Assembly: GCF_000516985.1 (NCBI RefSeq)
Contig: NW_006917092.1
Location: forward strand, 6,203,888 to 6,267,887
Reading direction: 5' to 3'
DNA: 64,000 nt
Source: Pestalotiopsis fici W106-1
Lineage: Eukaryota > Ascomycota > Sordariomycetes > Amphisphaeriales > Sporocadaceae
Positions 1 through 10,522 of this stretch are shown here, one piece after another. How positions within the stretch are numbered: position 1 is the stretch's first letter; each line of letters starts with the position of its first letter. The position numbers and the translations under genes were made by a program. The notes beneath the pieces are model-generated. The model saw only the letters and a program-made list of their open reading frames with translations, was not told the DNA's origin and did no database searches.

Positions 1-87
1 GGCGCAAGAGGAGGTGGCACAGGTCAACGGCAAGCCGGCGGTACACAGTTCACCGGTGGTGCGCTGGGTGCTGCGGTTCGGGGCTAA
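1..87 (+). CDS. C-terminal tail of an upstream gene (partial)
   Basis: Frame 1 is open from the window edge to a TAA at 85-87 and encodes a Gly/Gln/Thr-rich tail ending in GALGAAVRG. Such a composition suits the low-complexity end of a secreted or surface protein, but only 28 residues are visible and no domain can be named. The start and most of the gene lie outside the window. The call rests on composition and open frame alone, so it could be chance. Confidence 0.3.
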   Translation, partial: GARGGGTGQRQAGGTQFTGGALGAAVRG

Positions 88-755
88 AGCATGTTGTCTG
101 GTCTCTCGGTCTTGTAATTAATGCATATGGAGTCGGTTTCATTTTCGCAAAAACACTATGGTGTACCGGCAGTTTTCTGATGCCAGTGCACACGGAATGG
201 ATGGTCATGAATAGAGAGAAAATTGAGCATTCTTTCAAGTTAGCTGCCTATGCGACGTCCGATTGAGTCAAATCCTTGGGTGAAGTGACTGTGACGTTCT
301 CCACTACCAAGTTGACAATGAGAGCTTCAATTTAACCTTGCCTGCTTTATAATTCATTAAGGTTCGACACATGTAGACGCTTCACCACGATTCCATGGTC
401 TCTATAGTGGTGACTGACTCGGGACATGTCTGACTAATACCCGCGCGGTCAGAGGCCGCGGATACGGACGCCCGAGTTCAGCGGCAAAGTCCCAGCAGGT
501 GTGCGTGTGTGTGTGTGTACCCGACCCCACTACAAATCAAGGATCGCAACTCGTTATCGACCGACTACTGTGAACTCGCTTTGCTTTGCAATAGCTGACA
601 GATTTGCAAAACCTTCCAAGACTAATTAATCGGTTGTCTCCTTAGCCGAGCGAGGCGCGTGACGAAAGCACAATGGCGCTGTATCCTGCCTCTTTACCTG
701 TTGGCCCTTGAGAGACTTGTTTTTTTCCATTTACTCGTATCATTCCGTTTCATAA
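88..755. other. Intergenic, upstream of the hemerythrin-like gene
   Basis: No convincing coding frame. It contains a short (GT)n-type microsatellite near 499-518 and a pyrimidine-rich stretch just before the ATG at 756. Nothing else recognised. Confidence 0.6.
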
Positions 756-1544
756 ATGTACCTCCGTTGGACGTTGAGAAGTGCTGTTGCTACCACCAGA
801 CTTGGACTTACAGCTCAGCTTGCCCCAATTTCAACTGTCGGAAAACCTGCACTTTCCCCTCGAACGATTCGACTGAAGACAGCTTCGGCTCAAACTAGAC
901 TGGCCATGTCAACTTCCCCAGACACCGCCACGACGGCGACTACGACATCAGCGCCGCCTTGTCCCGAACAAGAGAAGTCGAAGACGACGCCGACATCCGA
1001 TGACGATAAATCCGGGGAAGACAAGGCCGCTTCATTGCCGCCTCTGTCTGCTGCCGAATTCCGACAATACAATGCCATGGCCGACCACATGGACATGTTT
1101 CACAACCACTTTCGCTCGACGTGGAATCTGCTCTGGAGCGCATGCGAGTCTGGGAAGCGGCCGGCGGGCATGTCGCTGCGGGCGTTTATCAACCAGGGCC
1201 TGCAGTTTGTGCACCACCTAGAGATGCACCACGGGATCGAGGAGGCGCACATCTTCCCCGTGCTCGCCCGGCGCATGCCCGAGTTCAAGGCCGGCAAGGG
1301 CAACGGCGCCGCCGAGCTCCTTCGCCAGCACCGACAGATCCACAAGGGTATGGACGGGCTCGAGGAGTATCTCAAGGACGTTCAGGCCGGGCGCGAAGAG
1401 TTCAATCTCGCGCGTCTCCGTGAGCGCATGGAGAGCTGGTCGGATGTCCTGTGGACGCACCTTGATCAGGAGGTCAAGACACTTGGGGCAGAGAATATGA
1501 GAAAATACTGGACGCTTGAAGAGATGAAGCGAATGCCCATGTAA
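756..1544 (+). CDS. Hemerythrin-like HHE cation-binding domain protein
   Basis: Single-exon 262-aa protein. Residues about 107-250 form a four-helix hemerythrin/HHE domain. Candidate di-iron ligands are His116/118, the HHLEMHHGIEE segment (about 153-163), QHRQIH (191-196) and HLDQE (236-240). Family members bind non-haem iron and sense or store O2 or iron, or act in nitrosative or oxidative stress; the role here is not shown. The first 50 residues are rich in Arg, Ser, Thr and Ala with almost no acid, as in a mitochondrial presequence (inference). An in-frame ATG at residue 51 could give a shorter cytosolic form starting MSTSPDT. Residues 51-95 are a low-complexity linker. Confidence 0.85.
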   Translation: MYLRWTLRSAVATTRLGLTAQLAPISTVGKPALSPRTIRLKTASAQTRLAMSTSPDTATTATTTSAPPCPEQEKSKTTPTSDDDKSGEDKAASLPPLSAAEFRQYNAMADHMDMFHNHFRSTWNLLWSACESGKRPAGMSLRAFINQGLQFVHHLEMHHGIEEAHIFPVLARRMPEFKAGKGNGAAELLRQHRQIHKGMDGLEEYLKDVQAGREEFNLARLRERMESWSDVLWTHLDQEVKTLGAENMRKYWTLEEMKRMPM

Positions 1545-1995
1545 GAGTTTTTATGATTCGGATATTCGCGTGCAAATTAGAAGCCGGGAGGCAGTGCCAG
1601 TTATTTATCTAGTGATACCAAAGACTATTCCATTTGCATGACATAGAGTATTTTCAGGTAGAATCTCACTAACATGAGTGTATATGGCAATATTGGTATT
1701 TTTGGTTGTCTGCTGCAACTGTATATTACCATCAAGATCCCACGAATGGTTACTGTACCAGGTGAAGGCCCCAGCATATTAGCATCGTTTGTAGACAATG
1801 AAATAGCCATGTGGCTGCTTCCCAAAACAGACGGGGACATAGCACACGAACTTGTGGAACAAAAGTGATGGGACAATGCCATGGATGTAAAGCAATATTC
1901 TTTCTTGGTCCAGTAGCAGAAATCGAGCGCCCGTCCGAACGAAAAAGTTCGTTCGTAGTAATACTTTTCCTTGGCGAAATGAATCAATACGAAAA
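1545..1995. other. Intergenic, upstream of the kinase gene
   Basis: Short AT-rich spacer with no supported coding frame. It includes the 3' flank of the hemerythrin-like gene and the presumed promoter of the kinase gene. No motif recognised. Confidence 0.5.
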
Positions 1996-3504
1996 ATGGA
2001 GGCAGAAGAGGACCCCGAAATGACCGCCCGCCTTGAGGGCTTCTTTCAAGGCTCTCGATATCGTATCGATGGTATTCTTGGTACGGGCACAAACGGAGCT
2101 GTATATAAAATTCATGGCCCAGCCGATGCGAGATTCCTGCTTAAAGTGGCCTTCGACGACCTAGGATTTGCCGAACCGTCCACGGAAACAAATGAAGATA
2201 GCTCGGGATCCAGCTCGAACAACAGCCTAAACGACACGGTGAAGTCGTTGGTAACAGAGAAGATGTGGCTAGAGGTACGTGTCCCACAGTAAAGAGAATG
2301 CATTGAAAATGTAGATGATGTACTGATGCGGAGTCATCTAATGGCTTGCAGAGATTGCGACATTGCCCTCACATAATAAACTTGATTGACCTTGTCGACG
2401 ATCCATTGGCCTGGCAGCGTCCAGAGACCGCCCAAAATTTGCACGCTTGGATATTTATGGAATATGCTGTGAATGGCACTCTCAGGACTATCATGGACAA
2501 GGTCCTAGATGAAGATGGCGGTATACCATTTCCAAATCGGGTACTATGGAGATTGTTCATGTGCTGTAAGATTTCCCATCATCTTATGATTCATGGGGCT
2601 TCTTTTCCCCCTTCTTTTTCTTGGTCCTTTGTCTTTTTGGGCAGATCATAGTTTGTGCTTGTCTGACGAGCGAGACCAATAGTGATCCGGTCATGCATTG
2701 AAATGGCATATCACCACCACAATATAGATATAATTCGTACACCCCTTGAGGATCTCAAGGCGCTACAGCCCAGCCTTCTTGCGCATTGCGACTTTACGGA
2801 TTACAATGCCGTCTTTGGAGAAATGGACGCCGGGCTTCAGCATCCCGAGCACAACATCACGCCATTAATCAAGCTTATTGACTTTGGCGAGGCGCGTGAG
2901 GTTGACGAAGAGGAAAAACAGAGACAGCTCAGAAACATTCCCGAAAGTCAAGACGCGGAGCAGATGAACGTATTTTCTATAGCTGAGGTAAGTTAACAAT
3001 ATTTTATTTACGCTCATGAAATATCATCTTTCAGAACAAGCTGACTCGTGGGCTTTACGTTCTCGTGAGCCTTAGCTCATGATGTCTCTTATACTTTTTG
3101 AAAGTTCTTACGATGAGGAAACAAAGTTCAGCTGGTTCAAGAACTCCACCGTAGAGGTGGCTGGGGACAAGTTCAAGTCTGCTTGCGGTCCACTCTGGCA
3201 CCGGAGGAAGCGCCTGAAGAGGACATGCATGATTGATCAGGATCTACTCGACATGCTCTACCTGTGTCGCGCGGAAGAACTCGCAAAGAGGCCCAAGATC
3301 CTCGATCTCGCTATTCGCGTCCGCGAGTATGTGACTACCAGGGACCAGGCCTATTATGAAGGCAGAGAGAATGAGTCGGACGATGCCATTCGTAGTCGTA
3401 TGATCAATCTCTTGGTCAACCCTGGCAACTACACTACCAATAACGCGGAAGCTATTCCACCGCCAGACGACAGCAACGTGACAGAATCGGCTATGGAAGA
3501 GTAG
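1996..3504 (+). CDS. Divergent protein-kinase-like protein
   Basis: Exons 1996-2274, 2352-2565, 2683-2987 and 3076-3504 give 408 aa with consistent phases. Visible kinase elements in order: glycine-loop-like GTGTNGAVYKI (about residues 28-38), LLKVA supplying the ATP-site lysine, a hinge-like WIFMEYAVNGTL, a catalytic-loop-like HCDFTDYN (an H-x-D-x4-N arrangement in place of HRDLKxxN) and IDFGEA for the DFG. The catalytic residues are present but the loop is unusual, closer to fungal orphan or aminoglycoside-phosphotransferase-like kinases. The last intron was placed as 88 nt so that the frame continues into LMMSLILFESS; a mini-exon at 3035-3064 was considered and does not keep the frame. The gene lies 283 bp upstream of, and co-oriented with, the HET-NACHT-WD40 gene. 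Confidence 0.72.
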
Positions 3505-3787
3505 TCCCTCAATTGGCTGAAGCAGGCAAGCGGGTATTAGTTCTGGATCAAACTATAGATTTTGTTGTTGATAATCAGATATATCCATATGTAACAAACT
3601 GGAGAGGATGTTTCTGGGGTTTTCCATACCCTCTGCACTCCCGTGGGCCCCGCATATTGCAACGAGACATGATTGGCAGAGCCTGCAGGTGCTGAGCCTC
3701 ATTGAAACTCGTGAAGCACATCTTGGTCCCTTGGTTACTTCAAACTTCTCAGCCACTCTTGCTTCCAAATATCATACGACGGTAACC

Positions 3788-6700
3788 ATGCGCCTGCTTA
3801 AAGTTGGCTCGCAGGGAGAGCTGCTGTTTACTAAAGATCTTATTCACGGAAAGGACGAAATTCCTCCCTATGCCATCCTATCGCACACATGGGGCAGTGA
3901 CCCCGATGATGAGGTGACTTTCAAAGACCTCAAGAAGCAGAGAGGCATACAGAAAGCAAGCTATGAGAAGATTTTGTTCTGTGCAGAACAGGCAAAATGC
4001 GACGACTTGAACCACTTCTGGGTCGACACTTGTTGCATCGACAAAACTAATGCAGTCGAACTCACGGAATCCATCAATTCCATGTTCCGGTGGTATCAGC
4101 AAGCCGAGAGGTGTTATGCGTTCCTTTCCGATGTATCATGCAGCCGTGAACAGGACAATCATTCATCACAGTTGGCCTGGCAGCAACAGTTCAAAAGCAG
4201 TAGATGGTTCACAAGGGGCTGGACGTTGCAAGAGCTGATTGCCCCTTCCGTTGTCCAGTTCTTCTCCTCAGACAAACGATTCCTCGGTGATAAGAATTCA
4301 CTTCGACAAGAAATTCATGAGGTGACAGGAATTCCCATCGGTGCCCTATTACAAACCCCACTGTCGTCCTTTAGCGTGGATGAAAGAATCTCTTGGGCGA
4401 CATCTCGAACGACGTCGAAGATGGAAGACAAGGCATACTCTTTGCTTGGCATCCTTTCTATATCTATGCCGGTTATATATGGTGAAGGCGAACGAGAAGC
4501 ATTCAATCGACTTCGCATCGAAATTTCGAGGCGCTCGGTCTTGAAGATGGAATGCGATGAGGTCATCGGGCAGAGCCGAACCGGAATTCTCGGTCCCTCC
4601 ATCCTGGCACAAGTTCTTGCCAGACTTCCTGTAGCTAAAGGGGCTGCTTTCGACTCCTATTCAAGCCAGCATGATCCTCTGTGCCATCCGGACACCCGAA
4701 CAAAGGTGATACAAGATATCTCGGAGTGGGCTCGCGACACTCAATCAAAACCAATTTATTGGCTGAATGGGATGGCTGGGACCGGGAAATCGACTATATT
4801 ACGCACTCTGGCCGACTTATTCTCAAGGAACCATCACTTGGGAGCCACGTTCTTTTTCAGGAGAGGTCAAAGCGACCGTACTGACATGGGGAAATTTTTC
4901 ACCACGCTTGCCAGTCATCTAGCTCAGAATCTGCCCGGAATGGCTTTTCATATCAAAGCCGCTCTAGACGAAGATCCTGAAATCACATCAAAAGCTATGC
5001 GACAGCAGTTTGAAAGATTGATTCTTGATCCCTGTTCTGAACTCCCCGCCGATTTTAGTCCTGGTCGGACTAGCTTGGTCATCATTGACGCACTTGATGA
5101 ATGTGAACGAGTGGAGGACGTTCGTGTCTTGATTCGTCTTCTGTCGACTATAAATTCATCTCGGGGACTCCGCCTCAAATTCTTCTTAACAAGCCGGCCG
5201 GAGTTACCTATCCGTTTGGGATTCAAAGCTGCTCATGGTACATATCAGACCCTTGTTCTGCATGACATTGACCATTCGGCTATCAAGAACGACATAGCCA
5301 CATACTTGAAGCATGAACTTTGCGAAATTCGGAAACATTTCAACAAGAATGCTGATCAGGATGATCAATTATCAAGGGATTGGCCTCGCAGTTCAGATCT
5401 GGAGATCTTAGTACAAATGGCCATTCCACTGTTTATCTCTGCAGCAACAATCAGCCGATTTATTGCAGATGGACGAGTGGGAAGCCCTGACAACCAACTC
5501 AGAGAGGTATTGAAGCACCAAAGGCGAAGCCAAGAGTCTCATTTAGACACGGTATACCTTCCTGTTCTCCACCAGATGGTGACTGGCCTCAATCCGATGG
5601 CTCGCGAGCGGGTTTTAATTCGCTTTCACAAAGTAGTTGGATCAATTGTGACTCTTGCTAGCCCCTTGTCGCCAATTGCGCTGGCTGAACTCCTCTGTCT
5701 ATCCTTATCTGAGATCACTACAGCACTCCAAACGCTACATTCAGTTCTCAATGTACCCTCTACGCATGATCAGGTTATACAGCCGCTGCATTCATCATTT
5801 CGTGACTTCTTAGTTAACGCTGAGAGGCGACGAGAGTCCTTCTGGATTGATGAAAAGGAAGTGAATCGACACCTCGCCACCCAGTGTCTGCGTGTCCTGA
5901 ACACTTCCTTGAAGAATGATATAGCTAATGTCAGAGCTCCCGATGCCGAGGCATTCCCTACCCTGTCAGTGCGGCTATCATCCGAAGTACAGTATGCTTG
6001 TCGCTACTGGACATTGCATCTTTGCGAGTCTGCGTATATCGGCCGCGAAGAAGAGGCGATTTTGCGGGAATTCCTGTCTTCACACTTTCTCCAGTGGTTG
6101 GAGGCAATGAGCTGGATGCGCAGGTATTGGGAGAGTAGGCATATGTTTAGGGCGTTACGATCAGTCATCACGGTAAGAACTCATAAATATTTTCGATCCC
6201 AAAATGACTTTCTGACGCATACAAGTCACACAACTTCGAATGGACTGCCGATCTCGTAGAAGAATGTATCGAGTTCATCGAAGATATGGGACCAGGTATC
6301 GAAGTTGCACCTCTACAAGTCTACTCGTCTGCACTCGTATTTTCACCTTATAGGAGCATTCGCGAGTTATATCAGAAAGAGTGTCCAAGTTGGGTTGAGC
6401 TGAAACCTAGATCTTCAACCTACTGGAGTGAAGGGAAGAGTATTCTTGACAAGCACATACATGGAGTCCGCCTAATGGACTTTTCTTCAGATGGTATGCA
6501 ACTAGCCTCGGTCGGATCCGATGATAGTATAGTCATCTGGTCAGTCGCCACAGGTCATCAGGTTGCGATACTCAATGACCCAATTCAAACGGTTTCGACC
6601 TATATGGTGAAGTTTTCGCCAGACGGCAAAGAAATAGCGCTGGCATCGGAAAAGGGAACCATAACTATCTGGTCAACCACGACAGGTTCACAGAAAGTAC

Positions 6701-7095
6701 GGATTGAAGGACACGGACATTATATCAGCTCGATCGCCTTCTCACCCGATGGCGAAAAGATACTCTCAACGTCCTTGGACGAGAGCATAATCATTTGGTC
6801 AACCATGACGGGCGAACGCCAAGGCACAATTACAGGACTTGTGGATGTTGGCTCGGCTACGTTTTCATTAGACGGCAAGCGAGTAATGTTCAAATCGAGT
6901 CAAGTGACGCACATTTGGTTTTTTGAAACCAACAGCAAGTGTCCTCTGGTTCGTTCCGGACAGAAGCTTTCTGCATCGTACGAGGCCGACTTGCTCTCGA
7001 GTCAAGAGACAATCTATGCAATTCCTAGCCGGAGTGATTCTTCGAACGGCTTCTGTCTCGCCAGATTTCATCGAGATATAAAGTATAGTTGCTAA
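3788..7095 (+). CDS. HET-NACHT-WD40 NLR-like (STAND) protein, C-terminally truncated
   Basis: Exons 3788-6172 and 6226-7095 (53-nt intron, phase 0) encode 1084 aa. The Met at 3788 was chosen because HET proteins of this class start MRLL and continue to IPPYAILSHTWG; the open frame upstream to 3608 is not typical. Domains: HET (about 1-190, with FWVDTCCIDK and RWFTRGWTLQELIAPS), NACHT NTPase (Walker A GMAGTGKS near residue 330, Walker B LVIIDALDE near 430), a helical arm, then at least three WD40 repeats in exon 2 (SPDG...IVIW, SPDG...ITIW, SPDG...IIIW). The architecture matches Podospora HET-D/HET-E, which trigger incompatibility cell death after ligand sensing by the propeller. The propeller is short, and the usual C-terminal segment lies just downstream in frame behind stops at 7093 and 7117. 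Function may be lost or altered. Confidence 0.88.
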
Positions 7096-7314
7096 AGTAT
7101 CAGTCAAGATCAACGTTAGATCACTCTCCATAGACGAAATGTCTTATGGATCCCAGCGATGTATAGGCCAGGTAAAGCAGTCATTTTTGGCAACCACATT
7201 GCTTTGGCGTCTTGGAGTGGTCGGATATCCATACTGGAAATTGCAGAAATACCACAGTATTACCGGCCTGCTGTGCAAAGGTCTAGGATCTTCGATTATC
7301 TTGGCCAAATTTGA
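7096..7314 (+). pseudogene. Remnant of the last WD40 segment of the NLR gene
   Basis: Reading on in the same frame past the TAA at 7093 and the TAG at 7117 gives RRNVLWIPAMYRPGKAV and then IALASWSGRISILEIAE, up to a TGA at 7312. In many fungal HET/NACHT-WD40 proteins the C-terminus runs as a Trp-Ile/Val-Thr segment followed by NVLWLPPEYRP and a last strand resembling IAIGCxSGRVxIL. The TAG stands where that conserved Trp (TGG) is expected. No canonical intron that would skip both stops and keep the frame was found. The segment is therefore either a decayed end or unusual 3' sequence. Confidence 0.7.
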
Positions 7315-7980
7315 CTTGATCTCACTATCTTGCTTGTTTACTGAGAATAGGGTGGGAACGAAATGATGTTAGGTTCTTATATATCCAGAGCAGTTCATGT
7401 ATGTCGAGAGTCACATTTCTTTCTGCAACAAGTATTCATCCTATTTTCAATTCATTTTACAATCAATGTTTCCCGCATTCAGCAAACGCACTGTTACATG
7501 TTTTTTATTGAAAAAGACCGGTGCTCATATTGTATCTCATGTGATTCTAATTGAAAGGTTCTCGGAATCATTGAGTTGGTGGAGGGCTACTGTGTCAAGG
7601 GTGGGGGGTCCGACAAGAATGGGGTTCCTAGCAAAGTATCTGCGATGATATCTTCCAATGGTTCATTCGGAGTTATCGGATCACCTTGTTTAGCGAACAA
7701 TAGTGGGCAACTGAACCCACTCTTGGAAATAAGCATGATCTACTCAACTGTTTCCGTGCAAGGACAATACCTTATCGCTCTGCCGTGGCTAGGATATGTC
7801 GGACGGGGAGCCGAAGTCGCGATCTATAAATTTGATTGAGACCGCGAACCGGCAGTGTAGATCGCTGGCTCCCAGCTGTGCGCGAAATGTCTATAAATTG
7901 TACTGCCCTCTCGTAAATTCTAATCAATAGTATTCTAAGACTATTTATCACAAGTTGGAGCTGGCATCGCATTTATAGCC
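7315..7980. other. Intergenic, upstream of the MFS gene
   Basis: AT-rich with no supported coding frame. A TATA-like TATAAAT at 7892-7898 sits about 80 bp before the MFS start codon. Nothing else recognised. Confidence 0.5.
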
Positions 7981-9711
7981 ATGGCAGAGAAGGCAGAGAA
8001 ATCTCCGATGGGTAGCAACGCCCTTGGCTCCTCCGACGGCGTCAGCATCGAAAATATAGTTGTAGACAAGGTGGCGGAACGAGGTTTTGGTAAGCCAAAT
8101 GACTATCGGCACCGTATGACACGACTTGCTGACCTTGGTTCAGTGAAAAAGCTTGACTTTTACTTGCTTCCATTTTTGAGTTTGATGTATTTCTTTAACT
8201 CGGTTGATAGGGTAAGCTTGCTCAAGATCACAAAAGGCTTTTTGTCAAATGGTATAAGGTCTGACAAACTCTATAGAGCAATCTTGGGAATGCGCAGACG
8301 GATGAGCTTGGCAATGACCTTGGCTTTGTTGGAAACCAGTACTCATTACTTATCCTGCTCTTTTACATTCCGAACGGCCTCTGCGACTTGCCACTGAACA
8401 TGTTGACTAAACGCTTCTCTGGCAAAGTCATGCTGCCGGGCTTAATGTTTGCCTGGGGAGCCATGGCGTTGTTCCAGAACGCCGCCAAGAACTTTGCTGG
8501 GTTGCTTGTGATTCGCTTGTTGCTGGGGTGAGTCTGATCAACTGCAGCATGAATGCATCCAGGTACAAGAAGCATCTCGTTGCTGACATTTACAAGTGCA
8601 TTCGAAGCTGGTTTCTTTGCGGGAACAGTATTCTACCTTACACTGTTTTACACACGCGGTGAACTTGGCTTTCGTATCGCGCTATTCTTCGGGTCGGCTC
8701 TGCTGGGTAGCGCATTTAGTGGTCTTATCTCCTTTGGTGTTTTCCAAATCAAGAACACTTCGCTCCACGGATGGCAATGGCTTTTCATTATCGAAGGTAG
8801 GTGTATACATCATAAGCAACCTCCCTACATCCGTCGCAATCATCCATACTTACAGACATGCCCTCTAGGCGCTTTAACGGTCCTCATTGCCATTGTTGGC
8901 TACTTCTGGTTACCCGCATCTTCTTCCACTGCATGGTTTCTCACCGACCACGAGCGTGAAGTGGCTCGCCTGCGGTCACTCCGCGACGCTTCTGGCAAAG
9001 TAGACATTGAGTTCAGTATGCGAGAATGCTTCCAGCAGTGGAACGATTGGAAGTTTCCGCTGTGGTGCGTGATTGCATTCACATACCCGGTAGCGTTCGC
9101 CACGTGCGCCAATTTCTTGCCGATTGTGCTCCAGCGACTCGGGTACTCGACGGTTATGACGAACCTGCTTACCGTGCCGCCCAACTGTTGTGGCTTCATC
9201 GTGCTTCTCATTGTCACATACTGGTCCGACCGTCTTCGCGAGCGGACTTCATATCGTTTTCTCCCTCACTCTGTCTTTGGTCGGCCTCATTATCCTCGCC
9301 ACGGTGGATGGGCTGACGCATCGCGGCGTCGCATACTTTGCTTGCTTCTTACTAGCTTCCGGCGCCTATATCCCAAGCTGTCTGGTCCAGTCTTGGCATA
9401 ATAACAACAATCTCAATGAGAATTCACGCGCCGCCAATACCGGTTTCCTGGTCGGACTGGGTAATCTGGGAGGAATTCTGGCGGCAGCGACGTTTCGCAC
9501 CGAGTATGCACCAAGATACGTACCATGTCTGATAGCCACGGCGTGCTGCAATGTCGTATGTATTGGCTTTACGTTATGGTTGGGTCTGTGGATGAAGCGT
9601 GAGAACAACCGGAGAGATGCACAAGCAGGAGCCGTGTTGCTTCCAGGAGACGTAGACACCAGGGAGCTGGAGAATGGCGAGGATGATGCAAAGTGGCGTT
9701 ACTTTACGTGA
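7981..9711 (+). pseudogene. Dal5-type anion:cation symporter (MFS), frameshifted
   Basis: Exons 7981-8211, 8277-8527, 8597-8796 and 8869 onward rebuild a Dal5/Tna1-like MFS carrier: FNSVDRSNLGNAQTD around TM1, GNQYSLLILLFYIPNGL, GAFEAGFFAGTVFYLT and GWQWLFIIEG. Carriers of this family import allantoate, nicotinate, biotin, pantothenate or similar anions; the substrate here is unknown. At about 9243-9246 the frame breaks: the text reads WSDRLRER in one frame and resumes as GLHIVFSLTLSLVGL in another, with only one base left between the GAG and GGA codons where family members have a whole Arg codon. A loss of two G from a G run explains it. The C-terminal half then stays open to 9711. No intron can bridge so tight a junction. 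It is either a real inactivating indel or an assembly error in a G run. Confidence 0.8.
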
Positions 9712-10034
9712 GTACGGCCATTTTCAACATTTGAAGAGACCATTAGCGAGGGGGGTTGGACGAAAGCTAGTCACTCACTTGACTACCGGTGGCCCATCTT
9801 TCTTCTAGTATGTGATTAAGTAACCAGAGATGATGTGAATACCTTTCAGGTAGTTGCTGACAATAGAAACCTTCTAAAGACCACTTAAAATGTGGATGGG
9901 TAGCAGTCCTCATCGCAGCTATAAATACTCCCTCTGCAGCCGACCAATGTTCCCAAGACCTTGTCACATTTTACAACTCAAGATCCACTAGAAAACATAT
10001 CATTAACGAACCTACAACACTTGTTTCCAACATC
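9712..10034. other. Intergenic with TATA-like element
   Basis: No coding frame supported. CTATAAATA at 9919-9927 lies about 108 bp before the ATG of the small ORF at 10035, followed by pyrimidine-rich and then ACAAC-type leader sequence, as in a fungal core promoter and 5' leader. Confidence 0.5.
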
Positions 10035-10304
10035 ATGAACGACCCACGCTTCCCCGATGACATGAAGGAGAGTGAAGCTGTTGGCCATCCCGCCACCATG
10101 GCCAGAAACAGCACTGAGCGCCGAGTCTCTGAAGGAAAAGGCGGAATACACGGCCCGTCCATCGTGACCATATCTTCAGGTCACCAGGAGGTGTCCCGAG
10201 CCGCTGGTATACCTGGCGCCGTCCCTGACCCGAAAATGAAAGACTTGCCTCAGAGTAAGCGGGACCAATCGAACAATCAGCTTTCAAACCTATCAAAGCA
10301 GTGA
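10035..10304 (+). CDS. Small hydrophilic protein, unknown function
   Basis: An 89-aa open frame starting at an ATG in a good fungal context (caacatcATGAAC), about 108 bp after a TATA-like element. The protein is Ser/Pro/charged, without signal peptide, membrane segment or recognised domain, and looks disordered. A GTAAGC at 10256 could be a splice donor, so the C-terminus is uncertain. No family recognised. The promoter-like layout is the main reason to list it. Confidence 0.35.
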   Translation: MNDPRFPDDMKESEAVGHPATMARNSTERRVSEGKGGIHGPSIVTISSGHQEVSRAAGIPGAVPDPKMKDLPQSKRDQSNNQLSNLSKQ

Positions 10305-10522
10305 TGCAGATAGACATTATGAACGGAATCTGTAGTTCAGATACAATGTGCCAAAGGCAGTTCTGGAATGCAGTTGGGTCAGTACCTGTGCATACCTATG
10401 CATTACGTGCCTCGGTATTCTTGCAGACGCGAATAAGACCCGCCAGGGCCCTGAAGTTACTTCTATCGCAAGCTTTAGCTTCCAAGTGCTTCCATGTATG
10501 TTCCGATATGCTGCAACTTTTG

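Noticed and set aside
3035..3064. 30-nt mini-exon in the kinase gene (NKLTRGLYVL)
   Set aside because: Joining it to the last exon breaks the frame; one 88-nt intron from 2988 to 3075 keeps it.
3608..3787. 60-residue N-terminal extension of the HET-NACHT frame
   Set aside because: HET proteins of this class start at MRLL and the upstream text has no conserved feature; the ATG at 3788 is preferred.
7397..7839. Frames between the NLR and MFS genes
   Set aside because: No WD40 or other pattern after 7314; composition is that of AT-rich spacer.
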